A stretch of DNA of 60,000 nucleotides from Nematostella vectensis. Taxonomy: Eukaryota; Cnidaria; Anthozoa; Actiniaria; Edwardsiidae. The notes under the pieces are model-generated. The model made no database searches. It was not told where the DNA came from and saw only the letters and a list, made by a program, of their open reading frames with translations. Positions 24,501-37,048 of this stretch are shown one piece after another; positions within the stretch are counted from its first letter, which is position 1, and the number at the start of each line of letters is the position of its first letter. The translations under genes were made by a program, and so were the position numbers. The stretch spans positions 13,516,085-13,576,084 of the forward strand of contig NC_064043.1 in assembly GCF_932526225.1 (NCBI RefSeq). Direction: 5' to 3'.

Positions 24501-27500
24501 AGTTCCTTATTGAGGTGGTAAGTCTTTTAGAAACCTCATCAATTTTGTGTTCAAATGGCTTTCAGCATAAAATTTATAAATCTGTATGTAAAACATACGA
24601 CTATAACTCACTTTAATCTGTGTGGGACACTTATTTGCTTTTGAAAGATAAATTAACGTGATTTTCCGTATGACGCATCTATTGAGTGGTGAGTTGGTTT
24701 GCTTTGATAGTAGCATGGTATCAATTTGTGCGTCTGATATAGACATTCTATACAACAAAGGTACAATCGTTTCAAACAAAAAATAAGGTATCGATCCAAT
24801 AATGAATAAAAACAAACAAAAGCGAGAACACGGTATAAAAAAAGCAGTCCTAATGACACTAAGTGACAGAGATGAGAAATGTAGCAATTTCCGTATAAAC
24901 ATTACTGTTTTTAAGGAAGGGCTGTATTAATATTGGAGCTGTCTTTAATTGAGTTGCTGTCACGAGTTTCAAAGGATTAGTGTGTTAGGAGACTTCCACA
25001 GAGTTAGGGATATATTTTGGTTATATTGTTTTGTATTCGTATATGTAGCACTCAGTACCCCTGGACGGCTTACGTGCTCTTATGTGCTACATAATGTTTA
25101 AAACATTAGATCAAGCACTTGACGATGTAAGCCCCGGCGAAAATCATCTTCTAGGATAAGCATTTTGAGCACTCAAATCCCTCAGATGAAATCGGCTGCT
25201 TTCATTAATGAATAATCTAGACAATTATCATTTCTAATTTACAGATCTGTCTTATACATAAATAAATATAACTACTGGCATCGAATTCCTGTATCTGGAA
25301 AATCATCCGTTACGCGAGACAATTGCCTTGTGCCGGATGATTGCCTGTCTGAAATCCACTCCGCTGACGGCGCGAGTATAGACGCTTGCCCGTTTAATTT
25401 TACCTGATATTTTTAGCGGCTTTTGCTTATTATACCAAAGTATACAATTACGGCGAAAATTACTCTTCTTGTTTGGCTGACAAGTTTTATCAACAAGACA
25501 AGGAAGGAGACGTCAACAAGGGAGCTGTCACGGAGAGGCAGCCATTCGCCAGCTCGTTAGAGAGAGTCTTATCCAGATTAGCGGCTCTTTCTTTTAACCT
25601 CGCGTGAACTTGACAATTTTTTTAAAAAGGTGTTGACAGCTAGCGTCGTCAAATGGCATGCGATATCGACCATCGACCACTGCCATTATCCGTCAGGATC
25701 ATTGTTTATAATGCTACGCTCTGTTTACTACTTTGAGGAAAACCACTAAGTCGTCTAGGCCAGCTCGCGCTAGTTCCCTGCACGCTGTACTCTCTGCTAT
25801 CCTTTCCGCGGTGCGTTTAATCCGGCAAGTCGGATTAATCTAAGCTAAATGTATTTAACTGCAGGTTGAAGATGCGAGCTTTGAGATATTTACCACCCAG
25901 CGTCTTAGCTCAGCCCAAAGGCAAATGTCATCGGTTTCGTATCAAAATAATCATAATAAAACTTTAGATGTTTGCTTTTTCTGCTTGACTTGGGTTAGCT
26001 CACGTCAAATTGTACACTCAAACTCAAACGAGCTATCCGCAACCATTACCATTTTAATATTCAAAAGTATGAAGGTTCCGATTAAAATACTCGATGAATT
26101 ACTCTTTTGTGTTGAGTTGGAATAGATGCGTTGATAGTGCAGGGTGGTATCGCAAAGGCGGATTATGACATTTGTTAGGTAAGCTAACTGGATGTACCTC
26201 GGAATTTTCACCGGCCTGTTATGGCCAGTAATAGTACGTAATGATTCCTAATTCGCTCGAATAGCCTCACAAACTCACAAAAACTTGACGTGATTGAAAT
26301 CTAGTGAAAGCAATGCCTTAGAATAAATAAGTCGGTCAGCAAAGCTCCTAACTTGCCGATTACATTTACTTTCGTGACGGCTTCTTGATAGATACGAAAA
26401 CCTTTGTGTTGAAATGAGGGCAACTTCAGGTAGCGCGAGATCGAGATGACACAGGTGTATTGTGACACAACTCGCGCGAATGCGGAGAATCGATCCAACC
26501 GACAGTTCTGTAGACCCTATATTTGCCAAGCTTGTTGAAACTTTCGTACAAACCTTATTGAGCTTGAGAGCAGCAATATGCGTTGCTTACCGTTACTACT
26601 TGTGAAGATCGAATCCCCGCCTCGTATACTTGCCCCTCAAATCATCCAGATTCCTTGGTAATACGAACAGGAGTTTTTGACAGATTTAGTAACGAGCAGC
26701 CGTACATTTTACACAATTTCCAGCCGTAGTTTGCGTATCGCTGGCAAGAGACGAGCGAGCGCGTTCGCACATGCGCTGTCGTTCGTGTTTTGGTGTATTA
26801 ATTATTCATTATTGATTTCAATTTCTTTTTACCCCAAACTGAGCCGGTACAGAGCGCTCAGCTGCCCTTAACGTCGTTTAGCATGCATCACACACATTTT
26901 ACTTTCGCTTGCAAAATATAAACAAACTTGATAATTTTTTATTTCAGCGATAGCGTGGTGTAGATTGTAAGTGAGATGTGAGGTGGGATTTGTCAATCAT
27001 GCATTACATATAGCGCAGACGCTAAACCTGTTGTTGCATATCAGAGCCCATAATTTTCCCATGAATCTATCCGCGGGCTATGAATTTTGTTTCCTATTCG
27101 ATCTCCGCGCATCTAGAACAGATAGCACCGGAGGCGAACTGGAGTGACGCCTCAAACCCTTATATGGTGATTCCCTTATATGGCGATTCCTTGGCGGGTG
27201 TTATAGTAACCCCTTTAGATCCAATGAAACTATGCTATTTACGCGTACATCCTTGCATTTCAGTCTATCACCCGCTATAATTAACACTACCGGTTGGGTT
27301 CTATGCTTATCTTGGGGTGCTGGGATTTGCTTTCTTGCTGCTGTGATATCATTCTTCTACAAGATTTATATTATGTAGGAGAAACCATTGCAGCTGTTCT
27401 GACGCAATATATATGAGATGGCGCTCAATCTAAGCTTCTTTCTTTGTCAGGCAGGACAGAAAATTCGACGCTCGCAGCAAGTCATGTATGTGTGGGTAGT

Positions 27501-30130
27501 ACTTATTCTGCTAAATATATTCCGTTGGTTAAAATCCACGCAAAGACAGCAACGCGTGGGAGGTAAATCTACGAAGGGGTACTTATGCTAAGGATCTTAT
27601 TTTTCGAGCAAAAGTGACCGGGCGTTTGGAGCTAGAGACGCCCTTAGAGACATTAGAAGCCTCTGTGTAACGTCGTTTCCGACTCGAGTTTGATTGTAAA
27701 CCCACAAAAACCACAAAATTTGTAAATGAAGATTAGTCGGGACAACTCACTGAGTGCGGTTTAGCCAAGCAGGGAATTTATGTGATATCATTAATTACAA
27801 GCTAGGCCAACCACAGTTTTATAAATAGCGCTTTGTTATTGTAGCCGGATCCAAAGTACCCTATTTTTTTTTGCTATGTTCTTATCACGATTCGGTGGGC
27901 GCGATTTGTTACGCACTTGCAAATTAGATGATTATCACGAACCAGTCTAGAGAATTCTATTATAAGGAATTATTATTCAAATTGGGTTAGACTAAAAAAC
28001 GGGTGCCCCTGGAGCCTGCTGGGCCCTCGACTCTGTTCATTTTACACGCCTTTTTTATGCATTCTATTCAAACGGTGATACACTTCGAATGTAGACCGAT
28101 AGAAAAATTAAGCAACCGTTTGTGCATTTTATTCATCGCTGATTATTTGTCGGTATTGCAGATTATTGAAGGAGACTTGACGCCTCGTTTATCTAAACGA
28201 TTATATGATTCGTTAGTGTTTTATTGACAAGTTGTCTATATGTAGCAGTTAGAAGGGGCTGACAAAATATTGTAATGGATGTTTTTCTTTTGTTTCAAAG
28301 AGTCAGCGGCTACCTGTAGGGTACACGGCCCTTACCCCCCCCCCTTCGATGATTCTGTACCCCCCGATGATTCTAAGAATGTTAATTATGCAGCGAAATC
28401 TTTGTCACAGATGACATTTGGTTCATGTTCATATCCATTTATAGGACGCAAGAGTGCTTGCTGTCTTATTTTGAGAACAGGAAATCCCCCTTACGGAATG
28501 CTTGCTACCTTCTTTTCATTTATATCTGTAATTACTATATGATACATTCGCGTACCCAGGATTGGCTAAAGGGGGTACGCACTCATAGGAATCTTACAGA
28601 AAAAGCAAAGAATTTAAAGATTCCTTAAGCCATTGACTCCTGGCTATTTTTTAGCTAAATGTACAAAAAAAAAAAAAAAAAGACTGAAAACAGATACCTC
28701 CCCCCATATTCTAAGTTTTATACAGCCTGTCAAAGTCAAACACCGCTGCACCTAGTTAGCGGTATCCTAGCTTTCCAACAGTGCTTTGCGGTCCCTACTT
28801 TTAATCCCTCGTCATTGTGCAGATGCGAGCACAAGTTGGTTGCTCGTATTTTTCATAAAAAAACAGCTATGAGCATATTGGGAGAGTGTCCTGGGACATC
28901 ATGAAGTCTGTTGGGGCATAATTGAGTGCTGTGCTTCTGGATAAGGTAAAGGTTTGGCTTTGCCTGGATGAGAAAATAATTTTCTAATGAATCACCACAG
29001 CTCTTCTAAATACTGTCTTTTCTATTCTGGGTCTGATTTGTTTGGCTTTGGGGTGAAAAGACTTATAAAAAACATCTGACTTTGGGGAGAGGAGTGTTGA
29101 CTGGCCCTTCCCTCGTGAATATTTCCCTGAATCTCCCAGAATGCTTTGCAATCCGTAATGGCATCCAAGTGGTTTTACAAGACTTCAAGTAGTGGACATT
29201 CTGTTTTGAGGCCGTCGAAATGTACCTGAAGAATCAGACTAAAGGTATCTATTTGTGTCTTGAGCTGTGTTTCTGATCTGTCTACCTTGTGTGGTTTTGT
29301 TAAGAGGGGTGATTCTGCTTTTCCTTCCTTGATCGATTTGAAATTTGTCAAAGAACCTGTGCTATGTAGTTGCTATCACCTTGGTTGGATGCATATCTTC
29401 AAGACCATTTATCCTTTAGACTGATGCCGAAGTATCTTCATCTTTTTGTGTTTATTATGCATTTATGATTTTTTTGGGTTGTGGGTACTTCTCAAAGGCC
29501 GTTTGATGGGTCAATGGCTTAATAAGAAACGACATTTTGGCCGACAACGGGGAGGGGGGGGGGGGGGAGTGCGCCCGCATTCACTATATCACAAATACGT
29601 CACAATACGCATTTTTGGCGCTCGCTAGATACCCTAGTGTTGCACGTGGTTGTTGCTCGCTGACTCTATAGCTGCCAATGGACAAAATAACACCCCAATC
29701 GTATCATCTTTTGGTCACCATCCTCGTTTGGGCCCAGGGTGCTGTAGTCTGCTAACCGGCTCTCATTCGGGGTTAGTCGGAAATGTTTTATTTTCCAATC
29801 CTGCCCAGTCTTCGCGCGCAACACAGGATTCCCAACATTCGACTAGCAGGCTAAGAGTGGTGCGACCAAGCGGAGCACCAGTCTTATTCGAGTAATCATA
29901 AGTACAGCAATATCAGATTTCGTCGGAATTTCTTTTTTTATTGTGATTTCATGTATGGTGGTAAAACTACAGCTCTGAAAATGTGTTCTTCTAATCTAAG
30001 CCCAGTCATACGTTTTAGTCATTCCTGGGCTTATTATCTGAATATCTGACTCATATTTGCCATAATAGTAAGTTCCTAGTATTAATATCTTCGCAAAATA
30101 CAAATATCTATATAAATCTATCTACATATA
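24501..30130. other. intergenic region between KIDINS220 and OCA2, no gene supported
   Basis: I read both strands and found no family motif. The longest open frame (131 codons, 24507-24902 minus) is AT-rich and unrecognised. Low-complexity tracts include poly-A at 28663-28680, a poly-C patch near 28335, and a poly-G tract at 29550-29567. At 28553-28595 the phrase CGCGTACCCAGGATTGG, followed by a G-run, resembles the terminus of the element called at 52940. The KIDINS220 promoter should lie in this interval or just left of it. Confidence 0.45.
29937..29942 (-). terminator. candidate poly(A) signal of OCA2
   Basis: The minus strand reads AATAAA about 340 nt past the OCA2 stop codon, beyond the 54-bp repeats in the likely 3' UTR. 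Motif and spacing only. Confidence 0.4.
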
Positions 30131-30297
30131 ACATGTAAGAATTGTCATTTGTTTGGATGAAAGGTGGATGTACCATCTGTTGTCCCATGAAAGAATAATT
30201 ATTTGTTTGTATCAAAGGTGGATGTACTATCGGTTGTCCCATGTAAGAATAATCATTTGTTTGTATCACAGGTGGATGTACTATTTGTTGTCCCATT
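30131..30297 (-). repeat. 54-bp tandem repeat, three copies, spanning the OCA2 stop codon
   Basis: The block TTGTCCCAT...AAGAATAATCATTTG...GGTGGATGTACTAT recurs with a 54-bp period (TGTCCC at 30181, 30235 and 30289). The copy nearest the gene contributes the last codons and stop of OCA2; the other two lie in the presumed 3' UTR. A different frame through the array is open and repeats an 18-residue phrase beginning MGQQIVHPP, but nothing shows it is translated. Confidence 0.85.
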
Positions 30298-33200
30298 TTA
30301 GAACAGTGTGGCACGTCAGCAGGTAGCCCATGGCAACAAGCGTTGTGGCAATCATCATTGGGAAACCAATCCTAGAAGCGATAAAAAGATATGCCTTAGT
30401 AAATGTGAAATGCAAGGGTGGTAGAAAGGAATGTGTTGTAAGGAAGGGAGGGAAATAGGTGGGTCTTGTAAGGTACGTAGGTGTTGCAAGGAAGTTGGTA
30501 GGTAGGCAGGGCTGAATGAAGGATGGTGTTGTAAGGAAGTAGGTGGGTGTTGTAAGGTACGTAGGTGTTGTAAGGAAGTGTGGTAGGTAGGCAGGGCTGT
30601 ATGAAGGATGGTTTTGTAAGGAAGGGAGGGAAGTAGAGTGGGTAATGTAAGGTACGTAGGTGTTGTAAGGAAGTTTTGTAGGTAGGCAGGGCTGAATGAA
30701 GGATGGTGTTGTAAGGAAGGGAAGTAGGATAAGGTACGTAGGTGTTGTAAGGAAGTGTGGTAGGTAGGCAGGGCTGTATGAAGGATGGTTTTGTAAGGAA
30801 GGGAGGGAAGTAGAGTGGGTAATGTAAGGTACGTAGGTGTTGTAAGGAAGTTTTGTAGGTAGGCAGGGCTGAATGAAGGATGGTGTTGTAAGGAAGGGAA
30901 GTAGGTGGGTGTTATAAGGTACGTAGGTGTTGTAAGGAAGTGTGGCAGGTAGGCAGGGCTGAATAAAGAATGTTGTTGTAAGGAAGGGAAGTAGGTGGGT
31001 GTTGTAAGGAAGTGTGGTAGGTAGGCAGGGCTGAATGAAGGATGGTGTTGTAAGGAAGGGAAGTAGGTGGGTGTTGTAAGGAAGTGTGGTAGGTAGGCAG
31101 GGCTGAATGAAGGATGGTTTTGTAAGGAGGGGAAGTAGGTAGGTGTTGTAAGGAAGTGTGGTAGGTAGGCAGGGCTGTATGAAGGATGGTTTTGTAAGGA
31201 AGGGAAGTAGGTGGGTGTTGTAAGGTACGTAGGTGTTGTAAGGAAGTTTGGTAGGTAGGCAGGGCTGAATGAAGGATGGTGTTGTAAGGAAGGGAAGTAG
31301 GTGGGTGTTATAAGGTACGTAGGTGTTGTAAGGAAGTGTGGTAGGTAGGCAGGGCTGTATGAAGGATGGTTTTGTAAGGAAGGGAGGGAAGTAGAGTGGG
31401 TAATGTAAGGTACGTAGGTGTTGTAAGGAAGTTTTGTAGGTAGGCAGGGCTGAATGAAGGATGGTGTTGTAAGGAAGGGAGGGAAGTAGGTGGGTGTTGT
31501 AAGGTACGTATGTGTTGTAAGGAAGTGTGGTAGGTAGGCAGGGCTGTATGAAGGATGGTTTTGTAAGGAAGGGAGGGAAGTTTGGTAGGTAGGCAGGGCT
31601 GTATGAAGGGTAGTGTTGTAAGGAAGGGAAGTAGGTGGGTGTTGTAAGGTACGTAGGTGTTGTAAGGAAGTGTGGTAGGTAGGCAGGGCTGTATGAAGGA
31701 TGGTGTTGTAAGGAAGGGAGGGAAATAAGTGGGTTTTATTTAGATACACAGGAGGTAGGTAGGTACATTTTGGTAGAGTAGATAAGTCAACGTTTCCAAG
31801 TATCCTAAGAATTATTACCTGAAAAACTTGTTAAAGGTAAGCGGGTATCCATACTGCTCAGACAGACCGGCGCACACCACGTTTGCAGACGCACCAATCA
31901 GAGTTCCGTTACCTGAAATATCAGGATTAAAAAATGAATTGAGCAAACAGCTGTGCTCTCTGGATCCTAAAGGATGCCACGGTCCATTGTGTTATTATAA
32001 TATTTAAAATGGAAAAACAGTTCAAAACGTTGGCATATTTTACGACTCTGTTTTAGTCTTTTACTTTAATCCTGAAAAATCCGAAAACATCGTATTATGG
32101 CAAATGGCGCGTTTTTGGACAATATACAGAGTATAAGACTTGGAATGACTTCAGCCACGGCATCCCTTGATCTAGTGCAATTTCCACTTCGGGTTGGTTC
32201 CCATAATTGTATAGTTGGTGCTGGCATTCATGTAATGAAGGGATGCCTTGAGGGTTACCGTAAGATACCTGTGCACAATGATGTTACAACTTACCACCCA
32301 AGCAGGCGCCCATGGCGAGCGCCCAAACAAGCGGCCTCAACGGTAGATCCAGGGACTTCTTATTATGCAGCTCCAATACCACTGGAATCTAATGAATGGG
32401 GAAATAAGGGCATAGCACTGTGACGATGTTGACGATAGGGAATGGGGGGAATAAAGGCATAGCACTGTGACGATGTTGACGATAGGGAATGGGGGAAATA
32501 AAGGCATAGCACTGAGACGATGTTGGCGATAGGGAATGGGGGAAATAAAGGCATAGCACTGTGTCGATGTTGACGATAGGGAATGGGGGAAATAAAGGCA
32601 TAGCACTGTGACGATGTTGGCGATAGGGAATGGGGGGAAATAAAGGCATAGCACTGTGACGATGTTGACGATAGGGAATGGGGGAAATAAAGGCATAGCA
32701 CTGTGACGATGTTGACGATAGGGAATGGGGGGGGGGGGGGGAATAAAGGCATAGCACTGTGTCGATGTTGACGATAGGGAATGGGGGAAATAAAGGCATA
32801 GCACTGTGACGATGTTGGCGATAGGGAATGGGGGGAAATAAAGGCATAGCACTGTGACTATGTTGACGATAAGGAATGGGGGGGGGGGGAGAATAAAGGC
32901 ATAGCACTGTGACGATGTTGACGATAGGGAATGGGGGGGGGAATAAAGGCATAGCACTGTGACGATGTTGACGATAGGGAATGGGGGAAATAAAGGCATA
33001 GCACTGTGACGATGTTGACGATAGGGAATGGGGGGGGGGGGGAATAAAGGCATAGCACTGTGACGATGTTGACGATAGGGAATGGGGGGGGGGGTTAAAG
33101 GCATAGCACTGTGACGATGTTGACGATAGGGAATGGGGGAAATAAAGGCATAGCACTGTGACGATGTTGACGATAGGGAATGGGGGGGGGATAAAGGCAT

Positions 33201-36200
33201 AACACTGTGTCGATATTGACGATAGGGAATGGGGGGGAATAAAGGCATAGCACTGTGTCGATGTTGACGATAGGGAATGGGGGAAATAAAGGCATAGCAC
33301 TGTGACGATGTTGACGATAGGGAATGGGGGGAAATAAAGGCATAGCACTGTGACGATGTTGACGATAAGGAATGGGGGGGGGGAGAATAAAGGCATAGCA
33401 CTGTGACGATGTTGACGATAGGGAAGGGGGGGGGAATAAAGGCATAGCACTGTGACGATGTTGACGATAGGGAATGGGGGAAATAAAGGCATAGCACTGT
33501 GACGATGTTGACGATAGGGAATGGGGGGGGGGATAAAGGCATAGCACTGTGACGATGTTGACGATAGGGAATGGGGGGGGGGGATAAAGGCATAGCACTG
33601 TGACGATGTTGACGATAGGGAATGGGGGAAATAAAGGTATAGCACTGAGACGATGTTGACGATAGGGAATGGGGGAAATAAAGGCATAGCACTGTGACGA
33701 TGTTGACGATGGGGAATGTGGGGGGGGGGGGGAGGCATGGTGCTAAGGCGATGGTGACAATAGTGAATGAGTAAAATAAAGGCACGGTACTAAGGCGATG
33801 GTGAAGATAGTAGCGGTCTGATGATCAGGCAATGTCCCCTATAAGGACCGGTATGTGGAACATGGCTACAACCTGAGATCAGGTGCAACAAGAGTGGTGA
33901 AGCCGATTTATAATACTAAACGCTCGGGCAACTTCGTTACTGCGAAGTACGCATAGACCCCTGAATTTACTAAATTGCCATATTATCTATTGTCATGTAT
34001 GTAAATTGTAATTTAAGTGTTCTGACCCTCGCTGTAATCTAGTTCACTTATGTTAACTACAATGGCGATGAAAAATATCTATCATCATCATTTAATTTTT
34101 TTTTGTCGTTTTCTGGTGTGACGGACGCAGTCATTTCTGTTTTTTTTTTATTTGATTGTTTTGTTTCGAATTTCCCACCCAGAAAGGTCACGTGATCTCT
34201 TAGCGCGAGTCCCCTATTAGTGCTAGAGTCGGTTGATTATTGCCCGAGACGGTATACTTACCATGGCAGTGGTAAACGGAATGTTATCAATGAACGAAGA
34301 CGCTAACGCCGATATCCACAGAATCGCGATTATCGCTACTGTCAGACGAGACTCTTCGTCAACTTTCTACAATTAAAAAAGTTTTCATAGTCAAGTCTGG
34401 TAGAAGGAAACATTTTAAACCATCAGATAGGGAAAGGAGCTTGTACACAAATTTATCCCAAGCTCCTTCTCCCACGGTAGTATACGCCCTGGTAATACAG
34501 TATAATCCACTCATTCACCAAAATTGAGTCAAAGAGCCCACTTGAAATTCAGAGTAGTTTATTCTTCAATTCTGGGACGTAGATTTTGGAAGTCCCGAAG
34601 GTGTAGCTGGGGTTCACTGGACGCAAGAACGTCGGAGTTCGTTAGAGGCTTGAAAGGGACAAATATCTGGGGGATTTTTAAAACATGCTCCCCATGTCTC
34701 AATCCATAGTTACCCGCCAGAGTAGGTACTTGTAGGTACTCCTATCCCAGTACTGTGCAATCGGCTCTCACCTGAATAGCTTCCGCCGTAGCGTTACTAA
34801 GAAAATCCATCAGACCCAGCGAATTCAAGGCCTGCGTAAGAATCAGAGCCACACGTGTAAATCACATGCACAGTATGTGTATGAGTATGTGTCGAGGAAT
34901 TCATACGTCGTAACCGTATCGCTTGATGGGTATCAGATACATTAAATAAAAACAAATCCAGATTTGGTAAACGCGTAATTCACCTTCATTAGAATAAAAA
35001 GTCCAGCAAAAAACACGAGAGTGGTCCACTCCACCATCTCCATCGTGTCTTCGATTCTATCGATGTCTGCCAGCAAGACCAGCGCGATTGCCCCCATGAT
35101 CGCTATCCAGCCTGGATGAGAAAGAATAACACCTCAAAATACATTCATACAGGCCGTTGCAGTTTTACGATCGTTATCCTGTCTGGTTAAGTTCGAAGTG
35201 CGCGCCGTGGTCACCCAGACTTTTCGAGAAAGTTAGCCAATCAGGGCATCCGGAAAGTACTATTTGATTGAAAAAATTGTACTTGCAAAGCAAATAAATG
35301 CTTCATATGACATAAACCTAGCTTTGGAGAACCTTTTTTTAAAAAAAAAAAAAGACTGATTATTTATCTTATGGCCACAAATTCGCGCTTCGCCAATTCC
35401 ACACGATGATTGCTTCCGTTTTCCTTTCTGTCTGTAGTCATACTCGCTGGAGTTCACTTGGTTATTATTTTGCGCAGAATTAGGCGATGCGCCATCTAGT
35501 TTGGCCGTTTGCGGGCAGGACAAGCGAATACCTGCAAGCAGGCTATCGACCTAACAGTGCTACTTACCTATGGTGAGGTCGATGCTCGCAAACGAATGAA
35601 TAAAAAACAGTAAGATGACCACACAGATGATGGAGCCGCTCTTGAATAGCAAGGGCCAGTCCGTAATCTTGTACTGTACAAACGGTTACAAAGTCATCAA
35701 GCATAGTTTAGCTTAGTTCTAAATGAATGGGAGGGATACCTTATTTTCAAGCTCCTGGAGGTTTTCTTTGAAGGCTTCCTCTCGTACTCTGTAGATAAAA
35801 CAAGATTTTTCGTGAAACTAGCTGTTTTAAAATATATTTAAATAGTTACTCTTTTAGACATCCCAATGTGAAGCGCGATACGATGGCGGATTTGCCACTG
35901 GTAAACTTTGATTAAATCTGAAAAGAGTAAGCAAATAACTAACCTCTGTTTTCTATCGTGTTATTTTCAATGTTCTGCGAACTCTCGGCAACAATTCCCA
36001 AACCGCATTCTGGTTTCCATTAATTACCATTACCTTACCATTTCAGTGCTGGCCAACGATTTAGCAGTTGGTCGACGAGAGTTCACAGAATATTAAAAAC
36101 TTCAGTTAGGTTTATCTTACGCTTTTCGCTCCATATTTCTGATATTGTTTTCAAGCATGAGCGTTTTCTGCATCAGAAGAAGTTTCACCGTCTTCTCTTC

Positions 36201-37048
36201 CGCCGAAAAGAGCGGAACTCTCTCGGCCGTCCTCCGCCAGATCTCAGCTTCTCGTTTGAGCTCTAAACAGACAACTTTAGTCAGAATGCAATAGGAATAG
36301 GGGGCGCACGGGTCTAGCCAACCTAAGGGAAAACTAGAAAAAAAAAACACAAACTTCTTCAACAGCTCACCTGCGATCACCGGTGAGTAGACATTTTGTA
36401 GACGAATCGGAATGTACAACAATCTGGAAAACATTACATAACATGAGCCAACGTTTTCTAGTGGATGATACTTGACAGAAAAATTGCTGATTGGTTGACT
36501 TGCTGATTGCTTGATTTATTGATTAAGAGAATGCTTGATTTTGATCGAATCACAGGTGACCCAGTGACACATGAGGTCGTGACTCCATCATACCTTAAGA
36601 ATCCGTAACCAAGAACAAGACACAGGACGATACCAAGGCTGATGTGCAGAGTGAACTCTGCAAAATCGATCCCCTGAACAGAAACATATAATAGTCATTA
36701 CCTTTGAACATGGAGCAAGAAGGACTTAACAATAGTAGGCGCGTACACAGGGGGTGCACAAGTGGGTCATTTCTTATTAAGAAATCTTCAAATACTATGC
36801 TTTTCCCGTACGATACCTATGACTGCGCACCCCCTCAGCCAATACTGCGAACGCGTCTGAACTGTGCAGTCTTATGATGTTTACATCAAACGATGTAAAA
36901 CACAGTTACTTGATAAGATCCGTGGCAGTGGGTGGGGCACTGAGGGCATGAGCCCCCCCAAAGGGCCACTTGGCTAATAAAACAGATCTTACCGCCTTTT
37001 TTATTTGACTGTTGGAGACAATGATGGCGTTTGGTGGATCACCAATAG
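30281..37048 (-). CDS. OCA2: OCA2 part: second transporter half (exons 15-26)
   Basis: Exon 15 starts the [13 protein letters not shown] motif. Exons 16-17 give [17 protein letters not shown] and LLYIPIRLQ. Exons 18-19 encode the long charged cytosolic loop between the halves. Exons 20-22 encode membrane helices with [16 protein letters not shown] and [17 protein letters not shown]. Exon 23 gives [16 protein letters not shown], exon 24 [14 protein letters not shown], exon 25 [16 protein letters not shown] and exon 26 [18 protein letters not shown]. The two halves repeat the same topology, with D-N-[VI]-x-[TF]-T near each core helix. The stop codon at 30281-30283 lies in a tandem repeat. Confidence 0.94.

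Noticed and set aside
24507-24902. 131-codon open frame on the minus strand
   Set aside because: AT-rich, no recognised motif, and no splice or start context. Length is within chance for this composition.
32405-33735. G-quadruplex array
   Set aside because: G-runs of 5-14 are separated by about 35-40 other bases, so classic intramolecular quadruplexes with short loops are not expected between units.
30355-33785. Minus-strand open frames of 464 and 482 codons in OCA2 introns 25 and 23
   Set aside because: They are repeat-driven and open in two or more frames. They would overlap exons 26 and 24 out of frame. Intron retention could expose them, but nothing supports translation.
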